Source: Symbiodinium natans (Eukaryota; Sar; Dinophyceae; Suessiales; Symbiodiniaceae). From it: 64,000 nt of DNA. Of this stretch, positions 12,162 through 22,785 are shown in pieces. How positions within the stretch are numbered: position 1 is the first letter of the stretch; each line of letters begins with the position of its first letter. Both the position numbers and the translations under genes were made by a program. The notes below the pieces were generated by a model, which did not search any database, had not been told where the DNA came from, and worked only from the letters and a program-made list of their open reading frames with translations. Location: contig CAJNDS010000173.1 of NCBI GenBank assembly GCA_905221605.1, forward strand, positions 142,846 through 206,845, given 5' to 3'.

Positions 12162-12278
12162 TTCTCCGAGTCCTCTCCGAGTTCTCTTTGCGTTTTCTCT
12201 GAGTTCTCTCCGAGTTCCCTCCGAGTTCCCTCCGAGTTCTCTCCGAGTTCTCTCCGAGTTCTCTCCGAGTTCTCTCCG
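12162..12278 (+). repeat. 11-bp tandem repeat (CCGAGTTCTCT)
   Basis: About ten copies of an 11-bp unit with CT variants. It gives an 11-residue periodic translation in each frame, which explains the Ser/Leu-rich open frames on + and the Arg/Glu-rich ones on -. Confidence 0.85.
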
Positions 12279-12311
12279 TGGACTCAGCTCTCTACAGTTT
12301 CTTGGGCAGAG

Positions 12312-12623
12312 GCCATCGCACGATCCCCTGAGGACGCCGCCATTCTGATGGTCTGTGCTTGTCAAGTCTGAACCACCGCGAAATGGTTCAAATCCACGCC
12401 CCTCACTTGCAGGACCTTTTTGTGCAAGCTATGGACTCCTATGGAGCAGTCCGTGCCCCACGTCTAGCCGGTGAACCAGCTGTCAAGCAGAAATGCCAAA
12501 TCCCACCACGAGGAAGCCAAGTTCTTCTTAGCCACAGACGATCCCGACGTTGAGTCAAGGCTACGCCTGCGTCGCGCTGGCGCACGCTTCAACTGCAACT
12601 TCAATATACTTCAACTCCTGTGA
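12312..12623 (+). CDS. Unknown gene, C-terminal exons
   Basis: An exon after CTTGGGCAG (about 12312) reads EAIARSPEDAAILMVCACQ. An intermediate piece (MVQIHAPHLQDLFVQAMDSY) lies near 12380-12460. The terminal exon at 12468-12623 follows CACGTCTAG, encodes 51 residues (AKSHHEEAKFFLATDDPDVE, then a basic RLRLRRAGARF end) and stops at TGA 12621-12623. The 11-bp repeat directly upstream probably sits in an intron. Function not recognised. Confidence 0.4.
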
Positions 12624-13436
12624 ATTCCTTGAAGCCAAAATTGTGTTGGATATCTTTTGTTCCTCCAGCCCTTTCGGTCGGTTGCCTCAAACGGTGTTAC
12701 CCTCATCAACTTGACCTCCTTCAGATTCATCGAATATAGGCCATGGCACGTGCTCTGAGCCAGGATACGGTCAGCGCCTATTGACGCAGCCCAAGCGCAC
12801 GCTCAGCCGCAATGATCCAGAGGGCGCGGAACTAAGTCTTCGCTGCCTTCCATGAGAAGTAATTCTGTGGGAAGGCTGCTGAAGACCACCTTTGACGCAG
12901 AATATTTCAGCTCGAAAGTTGTATCCGGTTTTGGAGGCTAAGATTGAACTTTGCATCCTGTTGGTTTACTCTGGATGGTAGCATGCTTTGTGACACACAC
13001 ACACATGATTAAGCATTATGCGGTTCCGTATTCGATTCCGGAACTTCCACTACAACCCTCCTGCTTCCTATTCAAGCATCTAAGCTGCAAGTCTTGTTCT
13101 TCACATTCCCCAATTCAAAACCTTTCGCGAGCACAGACCTCAAGCCAGCTCTCTGACACATCGACTTTGTGGCACTAAACCTGTGTCAACGAAGGTTCCC
13201 ATGCTTGACTTGCAACATTCTTTGTGTCAGCTTCGCTCGTACAGTCTTCCGAATTTGAAGCTTAAGCCATGTCACTTGGGAAGATCTGGACGACAGCATG
13301 AAAGCCTCGAGGTATTGAGGATGCCCTCTTGGACCTCTTGATGCTGTCGCAGGGACAAGAGGCAACCTTTCGCGGGCTTTTGACTTGAATCCAAGGATAT
13401 CTCAAGTCGGGCCCAAAGCTGGAAATTTCTTATCGC

Positions 13437-13851
13437 ATGGCATTCTGCAGCTTTGGGATAGCACTTCCCTTGAGTAAACATGAAGTAAGAACACCGAAGC
13501 CCACATTCCGGTCTTGCAGCTCATGTAAGATCCTGTTATTGTGGGGTAGCGCATGTTGCCCACTATTGCCCTGGGCCTCCGGGGAGGGGGATCCCTGCCG
13601 TTTGACTTTGACTTTCAACAGGACATGCACACCGTTGATTCTAAGGAGGCCCCCTACCCACCATGAACTCCGCCCCCGCCCCGCTCCCCCCCGGTGACAC
13701 ACATCAACTCGTTATTCAACATGGTTCGACATTCCTGAAAATCCTGAACACTGAGACTGGCACTCGTAGAATGGAAAGGTGCTGGGCTCCTACAAGTCCT
13801 CCTTCTCTGCGATGGCTGCCCACTTCCGGTGTGTTCCGCAGCCCTGCCTAA
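13437..13851 (+). CDS. Exon cluster with two ATG-started overlapping frames
   Basis: An ATG frame at 13437 runs into a good donor (CAT/GTAAGA, 13523). A second frame opens at ATG 13553 (MLPTIALGLRGGGSLPFDFD), stays open for 37 codons and stops at TGA 13664-13666. That TGA overlaps the ATG of a third frame at 13663 (context CCACCATGA), which reads THQLVIQHGSTFLKILNTET. Either these are alternative first exons or splicing removes the overlap. They lie just upstream of, and may belong to, the gene with terminal exon 14542-15126. Confidence 0.33.
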
Positions 13852-13924
13852 TTGGAAGTAGATGTGGACAGAGGAGATGAGTCGCTGTAGCCATGATGAT
13901 GTGAAATGCGCTTCTTGGTGCCAG

Positions 13925-15126
13925 GCTCCGCGTGGTGGACATCTCTCCTGAAAGAGATTCCCATCTGGTCAATGCCTTACAAGACTTCGCAAGTCTTCAG
14001 GAGCACTTCGTTTCACAAACAAAGGAAGCGACAGCACAGCCTGACATCCAAGAAGCTTTTGGACCGCTTCATTTCATGTGGCTAATGCTTTCCCGAGGCC
14101 ACCCCGTCGAGAACAGGCTTCCGAGAGGTTTCCGTGGTCGCAGCCGATCCGGATGATGCTTGAGACTTTGTCCAGCTGTCCACGACGGATGCAAGGGCAA
14201 GGGCTGGACTGTGAAGAGAGCAATGTCACCTCCACACTGGCTCAAGCGCCACTGACGATGAGCACTTCTTGCCCTTGGACACGTCGTTGCGAGTTGCGTA
14301 GTGGGCAAACTCAGAGCTGCCCTCTTTGCTGCCCCTGCCGGGCCAGGTCCGGGCCAGGTCCGGGTGATCGGCGGATCGGAAAAAAGGAGCGACAACTATC
14401 AATACATTCAATACAATATCCTCACCTTGCATATCACAAGTATCAGCATGTGCTCTCGTGACCTCCACTGAGTCCTCTGAGTTGCCTTGCTCGTCTTTGG
14501 AGTCTTTGCTGATAAAGTTCTACTCGTAACATTTGCTCAAGGCCGAGTACTCTGGCGTTGGCTGGGACGCCGCCTCCCAGAGCGAGTGGGCCAAGCGTGA
14601 GTCCATGGGCGAGAAAGGCGAGAAAGGTGAGAAGCCGGAGAGGCCTCGGCCAATCATGAGAGGTGCCCGCCGTGCTATGGCAGAGGCCGATCTACACAGC
14701 GACTCAGCTGGTGAAGGCTATTCAGATTTCTATGACTCTTCTGAGGAGGAGTTGGTCAGTGACGATGAGGATGGCATGTCAGGAAGTAACAAGTTCGGAC
14801 TGCAGTTCGAGCGAGTGGTGCCTGATTCCGCATATCATGCCACTGCAGAGGATGGTGCCCTAGTTGATGGAACGTTACAGGGAGAGACCTCCGAGTCTCC
14901 ATCTGCACTGGAAGAGGCATTGGCGGATCGATGGTGGTCGCAACTCAGACGCCACTTCTTCAGACACAACTATCGGGCATATCGTCTGTTGGATGGTCGG
15001 TGGCAACGGGTACCTGATCCCAACGGCCCGCGGTACAAGCCCAGACAGAGGAAGAGACCTCGAGGTCTGAAGCGGGAGGAAGCGCAGAAACGAGAAATGC
15101 GAGCGGCAAAGCCTGCTGGAGTCTGA
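13925..15126 (+). CDS. Unknown protein with acidic patch and basic tail, terminal exons
   Basis: Exon 13925-about 14097 follows TTGGTGCCAG (VVDISPERDSHLVNALQDFA, then SLQEHFVSQTKEATAQPDIQ). A further piece near 14180-14310 reads MQGQGLDCEESNVTSTLAQA. The terminal exon 14542-15126 follows TTTGCTCAAG and encodes 194 residues: an acidic, casein-kinase-like stretch (DSSEEELVSDDEDG), a Trp/His-containing middle (RWWSQLRRHFFRHNYRAYRL) and a Lys/Arg-rich tail (RYKPRQRKRPRGLKREEAQK) to TGA. The tail suggests nucleic-acid or nuclear roles, but this is inference from composition only. Confidence 0.42.
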
Positions 15127-15324
15127 TGGTCGAATTGAGACCCAGACTGCGTTGCATGCCGCTGTTTGCGTCGTTTGCCGTGCCTCGTTGCGCAACAGGA
15201 AAATGCATACTTGATGCATGTGTGTATGGCTACTTCTTGACTCATCTGCACGGGTAAGTTGGCTGTCCGACGTCAGTGATTGATCATCCTAATATTTTAT
15301 AATTGGTTGCAAATGATGCTTGAC

Positions 15325-15402
15325 CTGCTTCAGTTGCTTCAGTTGCTTCAGTTGCTTCAGTTGCTTCAGTTGCTTCAGTTGCTTCGGCTGCTTCAGTTGC
15401 TT
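15325..15402 (+). repeat. 9-bp tandem repeat (TTGCTTCAG)
   Basis: Eight near-perfect copies of a 9-bp unit in non-coding sequence. No other element is supportable from 15127 to about 16000. Confidence 0.9.
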
Positions 15403-16026
15403 CCTGAATCTCCGTAGTTTTTTGACCATTCAGTTCACGACCCATCTTCCTCCTAATGCTGATACATTGGTAGATGTACCTTCGTGTTCATGATATGCGC
15501 CGAGAGCACTCTTAGCGCAGACGTGCACAACAAAAGCAGTCTGTGATGTACCCTAGTCCAGGTGGCGGAAAGAGGGGGCTCGATCCTCATGCGGAGGTGC
15601 TTAGGTGCCAGGACCACTGGTGGTAACCTGTTCTGGGTTTCAATATGCGTCACCAGGCTATCGTAAGTTGGGGCAGTAAGTTGCTGATATCACTTATGTC
15701 CCCGACCTGTTGCTGAGAGATCCGGATGTCCTACTTCTTATTGTAGATGAGTTTCCCTTTCCTGTGGCCATCACACATTTGAGGAGGGCCCGTGATGCAA
15801 CAGCCTCCTGTGCTTGGGATGGGGTTCCAAACGCGCTACCTGATTCTTCGTGGCTGAAGGCATGTCTGTACAAGTGTCTCTCCGACGTACTTTAGGAACC
15901 AGCTTTCATGGACTTTGAGGCTGCGTACATGAAAAAGCCTTCATGGACTGTGAATCTACAATTGAAAGCATGTGGAACGAAAATCCAGGATTTACATGAC
16001 AATACCAAAAAACTGAAAGTCCCAGA

Positions 16027-16669
16027 GTGCCACCTTTCAGTTTATCGCTACCGAGTTGGCCCTTTGATGCGAAGGTCGCGTTCGACCCCTTGACCCTTCG
16101 GATGACGGAATTCGAGCCTGCTAGTGAGCATTCTGCAGCAAAGGGCGATGGAAGTACTATTGAAGTTGAAGGGGGGGGCAGCTTGGAGGTGAGCTTTTCA
16201 GGTGCCCAGGGAGCCCGCGAAGTTTCGGCTCTGGAGGGTAGGGGGGGGGAGAGGGCAGTCTCCAGACCCCGGCATGAGGATAAGCTTTCTGGCACAGCAG
16301 TAGCACAGCAACGAAAAGATCTCTGAAATCACAGAGGCTCGGAGACGGCAAGATGTCTGAAATGGGATCAGAGCGATGGCTTCTCACGGTAACGACTCTG
16401 AGGCAGAGGAGTTCCTGTGGAGCTTGGGTGTTGGAGCCTCGCTCCCACCCTGGTTACAAGACCTGCGCCACAAACAGCGGCATCAGGGCCTCAATCAGGG
16501 CCTCGTATGCCCAGTGTCCGGCTCGCGCAGCGAGGAGCGCCCAGGCATCGGGCCGCAACGTGAGAGCACCCTGCGCCGGACCGGACCATCCAGGCTGACT
16601 TGCGATGACAAAGATACGAGCGATGTGCAGGAAGTCTCAGACCAGCCCTTAGCTACCTTAGTTCATTGA
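16027..16669 (+). CDS. Unknown gene, two exon-like frames
   Basis: The first piece (to about 16326) reads FDAKVAFDPLTLRMTEFEPA and then Gly/Ser-rich text. The second opens at a genuine ATG (16376, MASHGNDSEAEEFLWSLGVG), encodes 97 residues including PPWLQDLRHKQRHQGLNQGL and stops at TGA 16667-16669. The ATG lies close to a possible donor (CACG/GTAACG), so it may be either a start exon or an internal one. No domain recognised. Confidence 0.33.
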
Positions 16670-17032
16670 CTTACATTCACATAAGTGGTTCTGGCCCAGT
16701 CAAGGACCCAGCGAGAACTGCTACGAGCCCAAGACGGTACCCCTGATGTGCTGCACCCGTGCGATGAGCCTGCAATCACAAGCCTTGTGCCAGGGTTCAC
16801 GCAGCAGCGGAGAGCTCCAGCCTGAAGGCCCAAAGTTCACGATGTGTCACTTGCCATGCCATGCCTCGCTCGGGCACTCAGGACTGGCTACTGAGCCTTG
16901 ATCATTCCGGTTTCCTTGCGCCTTGGCAGCTCCATTGGCCCACTAAGCGCCACGGACCTGAAAGGGAGAGGCAAGGACAAGGAGGTATGATGGTTTGAGC
17001 CTTGGGGCATCGCGTCAGCGCATGCCAGCGCT

Positions 17033-17428
17033 GAGGTGCAGTACCATGACAACATTGCTAGCAAGCTGGACAGCGTGACACAAGTTGTTGCGACCTACAT
17101 GAAGGCTCTGTCCTGCTCGCGGGTCAGAAAATTGTGTTTGCGCTTTTCCCCATCTTCGTGGAATCAGCAGGACTCTGGAGAAGTCGATTCTCAGTTCTTT
17201 GAAGACGCCGGGGTCACGAAACTAGGACTTCACGGGAGAGGGAACTGGAAGATTCAGCTCAAGCCTCGCACTGACAGGACACCGCCGCCTTTTCCAGAAA
17301 TGGTTCCGGGAGAATCGCTTGGCTCAAGGCTTCCTCTCCGGGCCGCATTACAGCACATTGCGCATATCGGTGCGCACATGTCATTGCTGGAATGCTGGAC
17401 TCGCCTGAGATGCTCGGCGACTCGGTGA
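17033..17428 (+). CDS. Unknown exon-like frame
   Basis: After GAGGTGCAG the frame reads DNIASKLDSVTQVVATYMKA. A later part of the same open frame, after AATCAGCAG, reads VDSQFFEDAGVTKLGLHGRG and ends at TGA 17426-17428. An unspliced intron probably lies between the two parts, in the low-quality stretch near 17125-17175. Function unknown. The EEP gene begins 308 bases downstream on the same strand. Confidence 0.3.
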   Translation, partial: EVQYHDNIASKLDSVTQVVATYMKALSCSRVRKLCLRFSPSSWNQQDSGEVDSQFFEDAGVTKLGLHGRGNWKIQLKPRTDRTPPPFPEMVPGESLGSRLPLRAALQHIAHIGAHMSLLECWTRLRCSATR

Positions 17429-17736
17429 TGTATCAGTTTACCCGCAGTTCACCTTGTGCAGGTGCCGAAAGCCTCCCGAAGCACACGACGCGTGAGAACA
17501 AAACAGAAAACAGCCCCGTTTACGTGAGCATCTTTGCTCCGTTTGCAAACCGCAGTCCAGGCCCATGGAGGCTTCAAGAGAAGCTGCGTTGCATGTGTTT
17601 TGGGGCTCGAACAGCTGGTCATGATTTGTCACGAACAAGAAGTCCGAATTGCCCAGCAAACGTATGCCAGAGCAACTCAGTCAGATTTGACAGATTTCCA
17701 TAACCATCCAAGCTCTATACTATATACTTTGAGCTG

Positions 17737-19480
17737 ATGGAGATCGTCATGCTTGAAGCCGATGAGCTTCGGAGGCTTTGCGCAGCCTGGTGGGGCTCTC
17801 TGCCCATCACCGACGACCAGCGAACACAACTTTTGGAAATATCTGAGATGTTTAAGTTGCAAACTCCACGAAGCACGGAGCTTTTACACGAGGTTGGGGA
17901 TGAGGAGTGTGGAGCGCAGAGTGCAGGTGAGCAAAGTCATGGAGCGAGCCTCCACAATCCGGCCTCGCAACCGCTGGGTGAGATCAACGAGTGTATGTAT
18001 CCAACATATCCGGACCGTCCGGACCGGTTCAAGGTGCTGACCTGGAATGCATGTGCGATATCTTTTCCACTGCACATTCATCCAGTAAAGTTTGGTGTCG
18101 GCCTGCTCTTTGGATGTTGGTGGCACGACTGGCAATGTGATGTACCCATGCAGCTTGACCAGAACCAAGCTCGGTTCGCACGACAGGCCGAATACATTCG
18201 GCAATCAGGGGCTGATTTGGTGTTACTCCAAGAGGTGCTGAGCACTTCGATGCTTCAGGGCCTCATGCGTCACTTAGAAGACTTCGACCACTGTTACCTC
18301 AAAAGCAGCCCCAAGCCTGCAGCGCGCTTGCTTTGGATGACATTCCTGGCCATAGTGGCCCTTTTGCAGTGCCTTCTCATTCAGCTGCCTTTGTATGTCA
18401 TCAGGGGCACCGCCACCGAGAGTACTTGGCTTTGGTTCTCGTTCTGTTGGATGGTCCTTGCCGCGATCCTGGCCCTCCGATGGTGGAACTCTGTAGCTGC
18501 GCATTTCCTGCTTGGTGATGTAGCAGGTCAGCTGGTGGCACTGCGCCGCAAGGATTGTAAAGCCTTGGCTGGGCCTGAATTTGGTGCTGCAGGCTTCGAC
18601 ATGTACAACACTGTTTTTCGCTTCGAGGGTCGTGAAAAGCATCCCTCGGACACGTGGGAGTCGTCGATTGAGACATCGTCGTGGCTCAGCGTTTTCTATC
18701 ATGTACGACCCCGCGGTGTTCTGCGGGTAACAGTTCCCTTGACGCTAGCAGGAAGAACAGCAGTTTTGACTGTACTGAACACGCACATGCCTCACAACTG
18801 TGACAACTCCGACCTTCTACACAGTCTGGGAAGGCGCTCAGCAGATCTGGCCATGCAAGGTACCTTGGTGAACACATCTGCCGTGTTAGCTGTGCGTAGT
18901 ATCTTGAACCGTCGCTGAGTTCGTTGGGGTTCAGGTTAGGTTTGGGGGTTTCTCCGCTTTGTGGCTTTCTCGGCTTTGCGAAACAGCAGCTGCGTGTGTT
19001 CACATCTTCGCATTGTGTCGAGGTCCTGTCATACTCGCAGGCGACTTTAACCCCTTGCCGGACATCCTGCTTCAGCATCAGCTTGATCCATTGCTAAAGT
19101 TCGGGCTGCAAGCTGCAGGCGGACTAAGCGACGAGCTCTGTACATGGGACTTGAACCAAGTGTTGACTCGGGAGAATGCCCGTACCCCGCGGACCATGCA
19201 ACTGGATTTTATTTTTCATGTGCATCAGAGGACATCTCACATAGTGTCTCGTACACCTGATAGGCCCAGCAGATGCAGCACGGACAGCCTCGATTCTGTG
19301 GAGTCATTAGCTGTCAAAGAAGACAGCTGGGGGTCTCGCATGTCTCGCCACCTGCTTGACTTGGGGGTCGTGAGCACAGAAGTTGTCGACCAGGACAAAT
19401 TTTTTCATGAGGGCGCCCCGCTGTCAGATCACTACGGGCTCATCAGCGAGTTTCGGGCGGGTTGGAAGCTCTCAAATTAG
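17737..19480 (+). CDS. Endonuclease/exonuclease/phosphatase-fold protein, neutral-sphingomyelinase-like, with internal membrane hairpin
   Basis: Exon 1 is 17737-18859 and exon 2 is 19023-19480. The intron (CAAG/GTACCT to GTCGAG/GT) is phase 1 and joins cleanly to give 526 residues. The start is the first ATG after an in-frame TAA. EEP motifs appear in the family order: LTWNACAI (N104), LVLLQEV (E166), LNTHM (H350), ILAGDFN (D382, N384), QLDFIF (D436) and SDHYG (D510, H511). Metal-dependent phosphodiester cleavage is the known family activity. The arrangement and membrane segments favour a sphingomyelinase-like phospholipase over a DNA repair enzyme. Two hydrophobic segments (about 197-222 and 231-258) sit inside the catalytic domain, between QEV and NTH. 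A convergent minus-strand gene ends 188 bases downstream. Confidence 0.8.
18860..19022 (+). other. Intron of the EEP gene
   Basis: 163-nt phase-1 intron with donor GTACCT and acceptor CGAG. An alternative AG 13 bases further downstream would also keep the frame but would delete PVILA just before the conserved GDFN, so the upstream acceptor is preferred. Confidence 0.65.
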
Positions 19481-19667
19481 GAAGCTCCCGGAGGATCTTG
19501 CTTCCAGCCAGAAATACGTCAGTATGGCTCTGCGAAGCTTCAGGTCTGATGGAGTTGCATATAGCATATAGTTGCCCGTATAGTTGCATGCTTCAGGGCC
19601 CAGCTCTGATATCTGTCCAGCTGATTTTCCAGGCTGTAGGCGACAGGACATGCAAACGCAGGAGCTG

Positions 19668-20256
19668 TCAGCCAGCCTGAGCGGGTCGGGTTGTCAACAC
19701 GTCGCCCAAGCTCTTAGTACATGAGAGTGGATCATCGCTGTCGGGAAAAACCTTCGATGGAAAAGGGAGCTCATGCCAATGACGAACCATGGCGTTTAGC
19801 TTTTCAAGCTTGGCTGCGCATGACGCACTCATGGCTTCGCGAAACTGCAGAGACCGGGCTGCAAGAGTACCTGCTAACAGGAAAGCCTGTAAACTTCTAC
19901 ACCACAGGACAACCTCCTCAAGCCACAAGCCGATGCATGCATCGAAAATTCAACATCCCAACAGCAGTCCACTACAAGGCTAGCAGCATCACAACTGTTC
20001 GGTATGGAGGAGCCAGCCAACTCGCTTGTATTGTCAGTCATACATCGGAGGGGGTAGGCCAGCCACCGTTCGCAGTAGTTCCCTGGCTCGTGTGGCCATG
20101 GATTGGGAGGTGGTTTGGGGGAGGGGGCCCTTGGGACTTGGGACGCTTCAGGTATGCGGCTTTGCGAAGGCCTTCTGTGGCCCAGTGATCAGTTTTCACG
20201 TGCTCCGATGGCGAGAGATCATCTTCAGATATCTTTAACACCATCTGTTGCAACAT
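19668..20256 (-). CDS. Unknown minus-strand gene, C-terminal exons
   Basis: The terminal exon 19668-19858 follows the acceptor TACTCTTGCAG (read on -) and encodes FREAMSASCAAKLEKLNAMV, then RHWHELPFPSKVFPDSDDPL, ending at a stop at 19668. An upstream exon near 20140-20256 reads MVLKISEDDLSPSEHVKTDH and WATEGLRKAAYLK. The gene converges on the EEP gene. The + frame 19721-20188 over the same DNA is judged a shadow because the minus text is helical and splice-bounded. Function unknown. Confidence 0.45.
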
Positions 20257-20322
20257 CAGAAAGGAAAGCGGCAGGCTGTAGAGGTGTAGGCTTCACGCTC
20301 AGCCGTTGCGAGGACCTCGACC

Positions 20323-20952
20323 ATGCGGGTCCTCACGACATTTCTGCTTCCCCTCACGTTGGCGATGAAGGCACATGGTCTTCTGGCATCAATTTGGCGG
20401 AAGCCCACGCTGCGAGCGTTTTGCATTGCAGGTGCCCTTTCCTCCCGTCCGCGTCGAGCCACCTTTCATTCTGCTCCTGTAGCATCCTTAGGAACAAATT
20501 TGTTGTTGTTTTTCCATGTTTTGTTTCCGCAAAAGACGAATGTTTTCGAGCTTCTCGTGGCAGATTTCGTCTGGTCATTGCCTCTCCCTGCCGAACCTCT
20601 CAGAACCGACCTCGGCCTGGCCCCCGGCGCCGTGGTCTCTGCCAACATCTCCGTCTCCGAGGGCGGCGCCGCGCGGGGCCTCGAGAGAGTGGAAGGAACA
20701 AGCGAAGGACAGGGAGAGAGAGGAATCCGGGCGCGCCCAGCGCGCGGGGGCGGGGCGCCTCCAACCCCTCAAGCCCAGCAGAGGAAGAGGGAGAGGGAGA
20801 GAGGGAGAGAGAGTCGGAACGAGTCACTGAGTCGGAATGGGGCAGCAGTTCGCATCGAGGTCCTTATGCTCCTGACCAAAGAAGAGGCCAGTTTAAGTTT
20901 AAGTGACCTTGTCAGCGCCCAGGGCTTTGCTGCTGTCTTTGCCAGTTGTTGA
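20323..20952 (+). CDS. Putative signal- or plastid-targeted protein, 209 aa
   Basis: ATG in good context (CGACCATGCG) begins a typical signal peptide (MRVLTTFLLPLTLAMKAHG), followed by an Arg/Ser/Thr/Ala-rich, acid-poor stretch (RKPTLRAFCIAGALSSRPRR). This two-part arrangement is how peridinin dinoflagellates send proteins to the plastid. The remainder contains a GA-rich low-complexity part (20780-20815) coding Arg/Glu repeats and ends at TGA 20950-20952. An intron could be hidden in the frame. No domain is recognised in the mature part. It would diverge from the minus-strand gene at 20256. Confidence 0.35.
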   Translation: MRVLTTFLLPLTLAMKAHGLLASIWRKPTLRAFCIAGALSSRPRRATFHSAPVASLGTNLLLFFHVLFPQKTNVFELLVADFVWSLPLPAEPLRTDLGLAPGAVVSANISVSEGGAARGLERVEGTSEGQGERGIRARPARGGGAPPTPQAQQRKRERERGRESRNESLSRNGAAVRIEVLMLLTKEEASLSLSDLVSAQGFAAVFASC

Positions 20953-21720
20953 AGTGGGAAGCAAAGATGATGAAGCTACCACAGCAAGAGCTGATCAATG
21001 TCACCTCTTATTTCGCTAGGTCTGGCTCTTGGACTGAATTGCATGAAACGCCGTTGTCAAATGTTGTCAACTCTGGCCGCCTGCTTGCTGTACTATCTGT
21101 ACTGATGTACTGAGTCAATGGAGAGAACCGTTCCAGAATTTCATCTCCGCAAGGACGCTCACAGCTTCGCTTTCACGTGCTTCGTGTTGGGCTTCCGAAC
21201 GAACTGCAGAGTTTTCTTGCCGCCAGGATGAAGGTACCAGGCCCAAAGGTGGACCTTTATGTCGTCCCGAGCTGAGACATGCCAGTAGTGTCAAGCTCGA
21301 TCGGAAGCACAGGTAGCATGGGTCAACTTGGAACGATGTGCTGTGTGCCATGTATTTCTTCATGTGTCCTGGTTCCCGCCATAGGTCGGCCTCTTTCACC
21401 ACCGCGGAGCTCAACAAATGTTCGAGGCTGGTGCAGCTTGCTTTGGATAGCAGCAAAGGCGACTCTTTTTGTAGTCCCAGCCAGGCTTCACGGCATCCAG
21501 GGTCGGTTGAGTCGGCTCACTTCAGAAAGAAAGGGAGACAAAGGAGAGACACAACTTTTCGAGCATTGCCGCGAGAAGGAACGTCGAAGAAAACCCTCCA
21601 CTTAAACAAATGGGTACACCCATATCCCCCCTTCTTTTGTTGAGTATGTCTCGAAATATCCTGTTTACAAACCTTTTTCCAGCACCCCCCTGATCATTGC
21701 ACAATGCTGTGCGACAGTCC
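20953..21720. other. Stretch without a supported gene
   Basis: Short overlapping frames on both strands with no splice-bounded exon that I can defend. No repeats of note. Confidence 0.3.
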
Positions 21721-21725
21721 TGGTC

Positions 21726-21905
21726 CTTGGATCCGGCCCCGTATTGCAAGCTGATTGCTTTTTTCAATCTCCAATACGGGGCCGGATCCAAGATCCAAGA
21801 TTGCGCCGGAGAAGTTTGAAGGCAATCTTGGATCCCGGCGCCCCCAAACTTCTCCGTGGCAATCTTGGATCTCTGCTCCGACCCCGTATTGAATCCATGT
21901 TGCGG
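21726..21905. repeat. Nested inverted repeats (fold-back element)
   Basis: A 21-bp arm at 21726-21746 is perfectly complementary to 21772-21792 (core GGATCCGGCCCCGTATTG), with a 25-nt loop. A second pair, GGAGAAGTTTG (21808-21818) and CAAACTTCTCC (21845-21855), follows. The word GGCAATCTTGGATC occurs directly at 21821-21834 and 21858-21871. A partial third copy of the first arm (CCCCGTATTG) is at about 21892. It looks like a small fold-back or MITE-like relic. No transposase is nearby. Confidence 0.7.
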
Positions 21906-22090
21906 TTAGGTTGGGTAAGAGTTGGTGAGCGTTTGCCACCTGTAATGGTTTGCGGTCTAGGGTTTTGGGTTTGTTTTTTGGATTCATACAGGTTCAGGCT
22001 TGGGGTGCGTGAGTTAGAAAGTCGTAAGGTTTGGGGTTCTAGGGTGTAAGGTGTTAAGGTTGCTTTTTGGGTTTTAGGTTGAGGGGTGTA
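21906..22090 (+). repeat. Degenerate telomere-like G/T-rich tract
   Basis: Multiple drifted heptamers (TTTAGGG, TTTGGGG, TTTTGGG) directly after the fold-back element. No array structure is left. 22091-22785 shows nothing else that can be supported. Confidence 0.45.
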
Positions 22091-22785
22091 GCGTTTACAG
22101 TTATTTCTTTTGTTCTTTCCTCCATGTCTTGAAGCTTTCTTCTCTTTGCATAGACGAATAGCTCTTGACGTCATGTGCGACTTGCCAGGGCGAACTGGAC
22201 TTCGTCAACCCGGATAACCAGCATCTGCCTCTCCAAATGGTGCGCTGCCCATGTACATCAGAAGATAGGAAGGAAGTGTTAGACAGGAATTTCTGGAAGT
22301 TGTGATTCGGAGACATTGGCCAGTCTCAGTACTGGTTGCTTTCTGGGATGAGGAGTTGCCATGATTCATGAGCCACTCGTCATGCCATGTGGGAATATGC
22401 ATTCACATGTTGCATGCAATGGTTCTCGGTCCTTGGGTGCGCGAATAAGGCATGGGCCCTTGTAACCTCGTACAAGTGGCCACATCATTGCACCCGAATG
22501 CGTTGTAGATCCTTCCTTCTGCAGTCGATGCATCGTTGAGGTGCACTTACCTCGAATCTGTGAAGTGGCCAGCATTGCCTTCCTCGTGCTCGTCCAAGCT
22601 ACGGCGGTGCTGGCATGGCCTTAAAAAACATGATGTTACTGTACAAAACGGTCAAGAGAGCTCCTTGCTTCGGCGCCTCAACCCCCAGTCAACGCGTCTC
22701 TGAAAAAAACCACGCTGGCGAGCATCAGTACCCCTCAAACCCTCGACGTCCAGACACAAAGTTCCCAACTTGCCATCGGTCTCAG

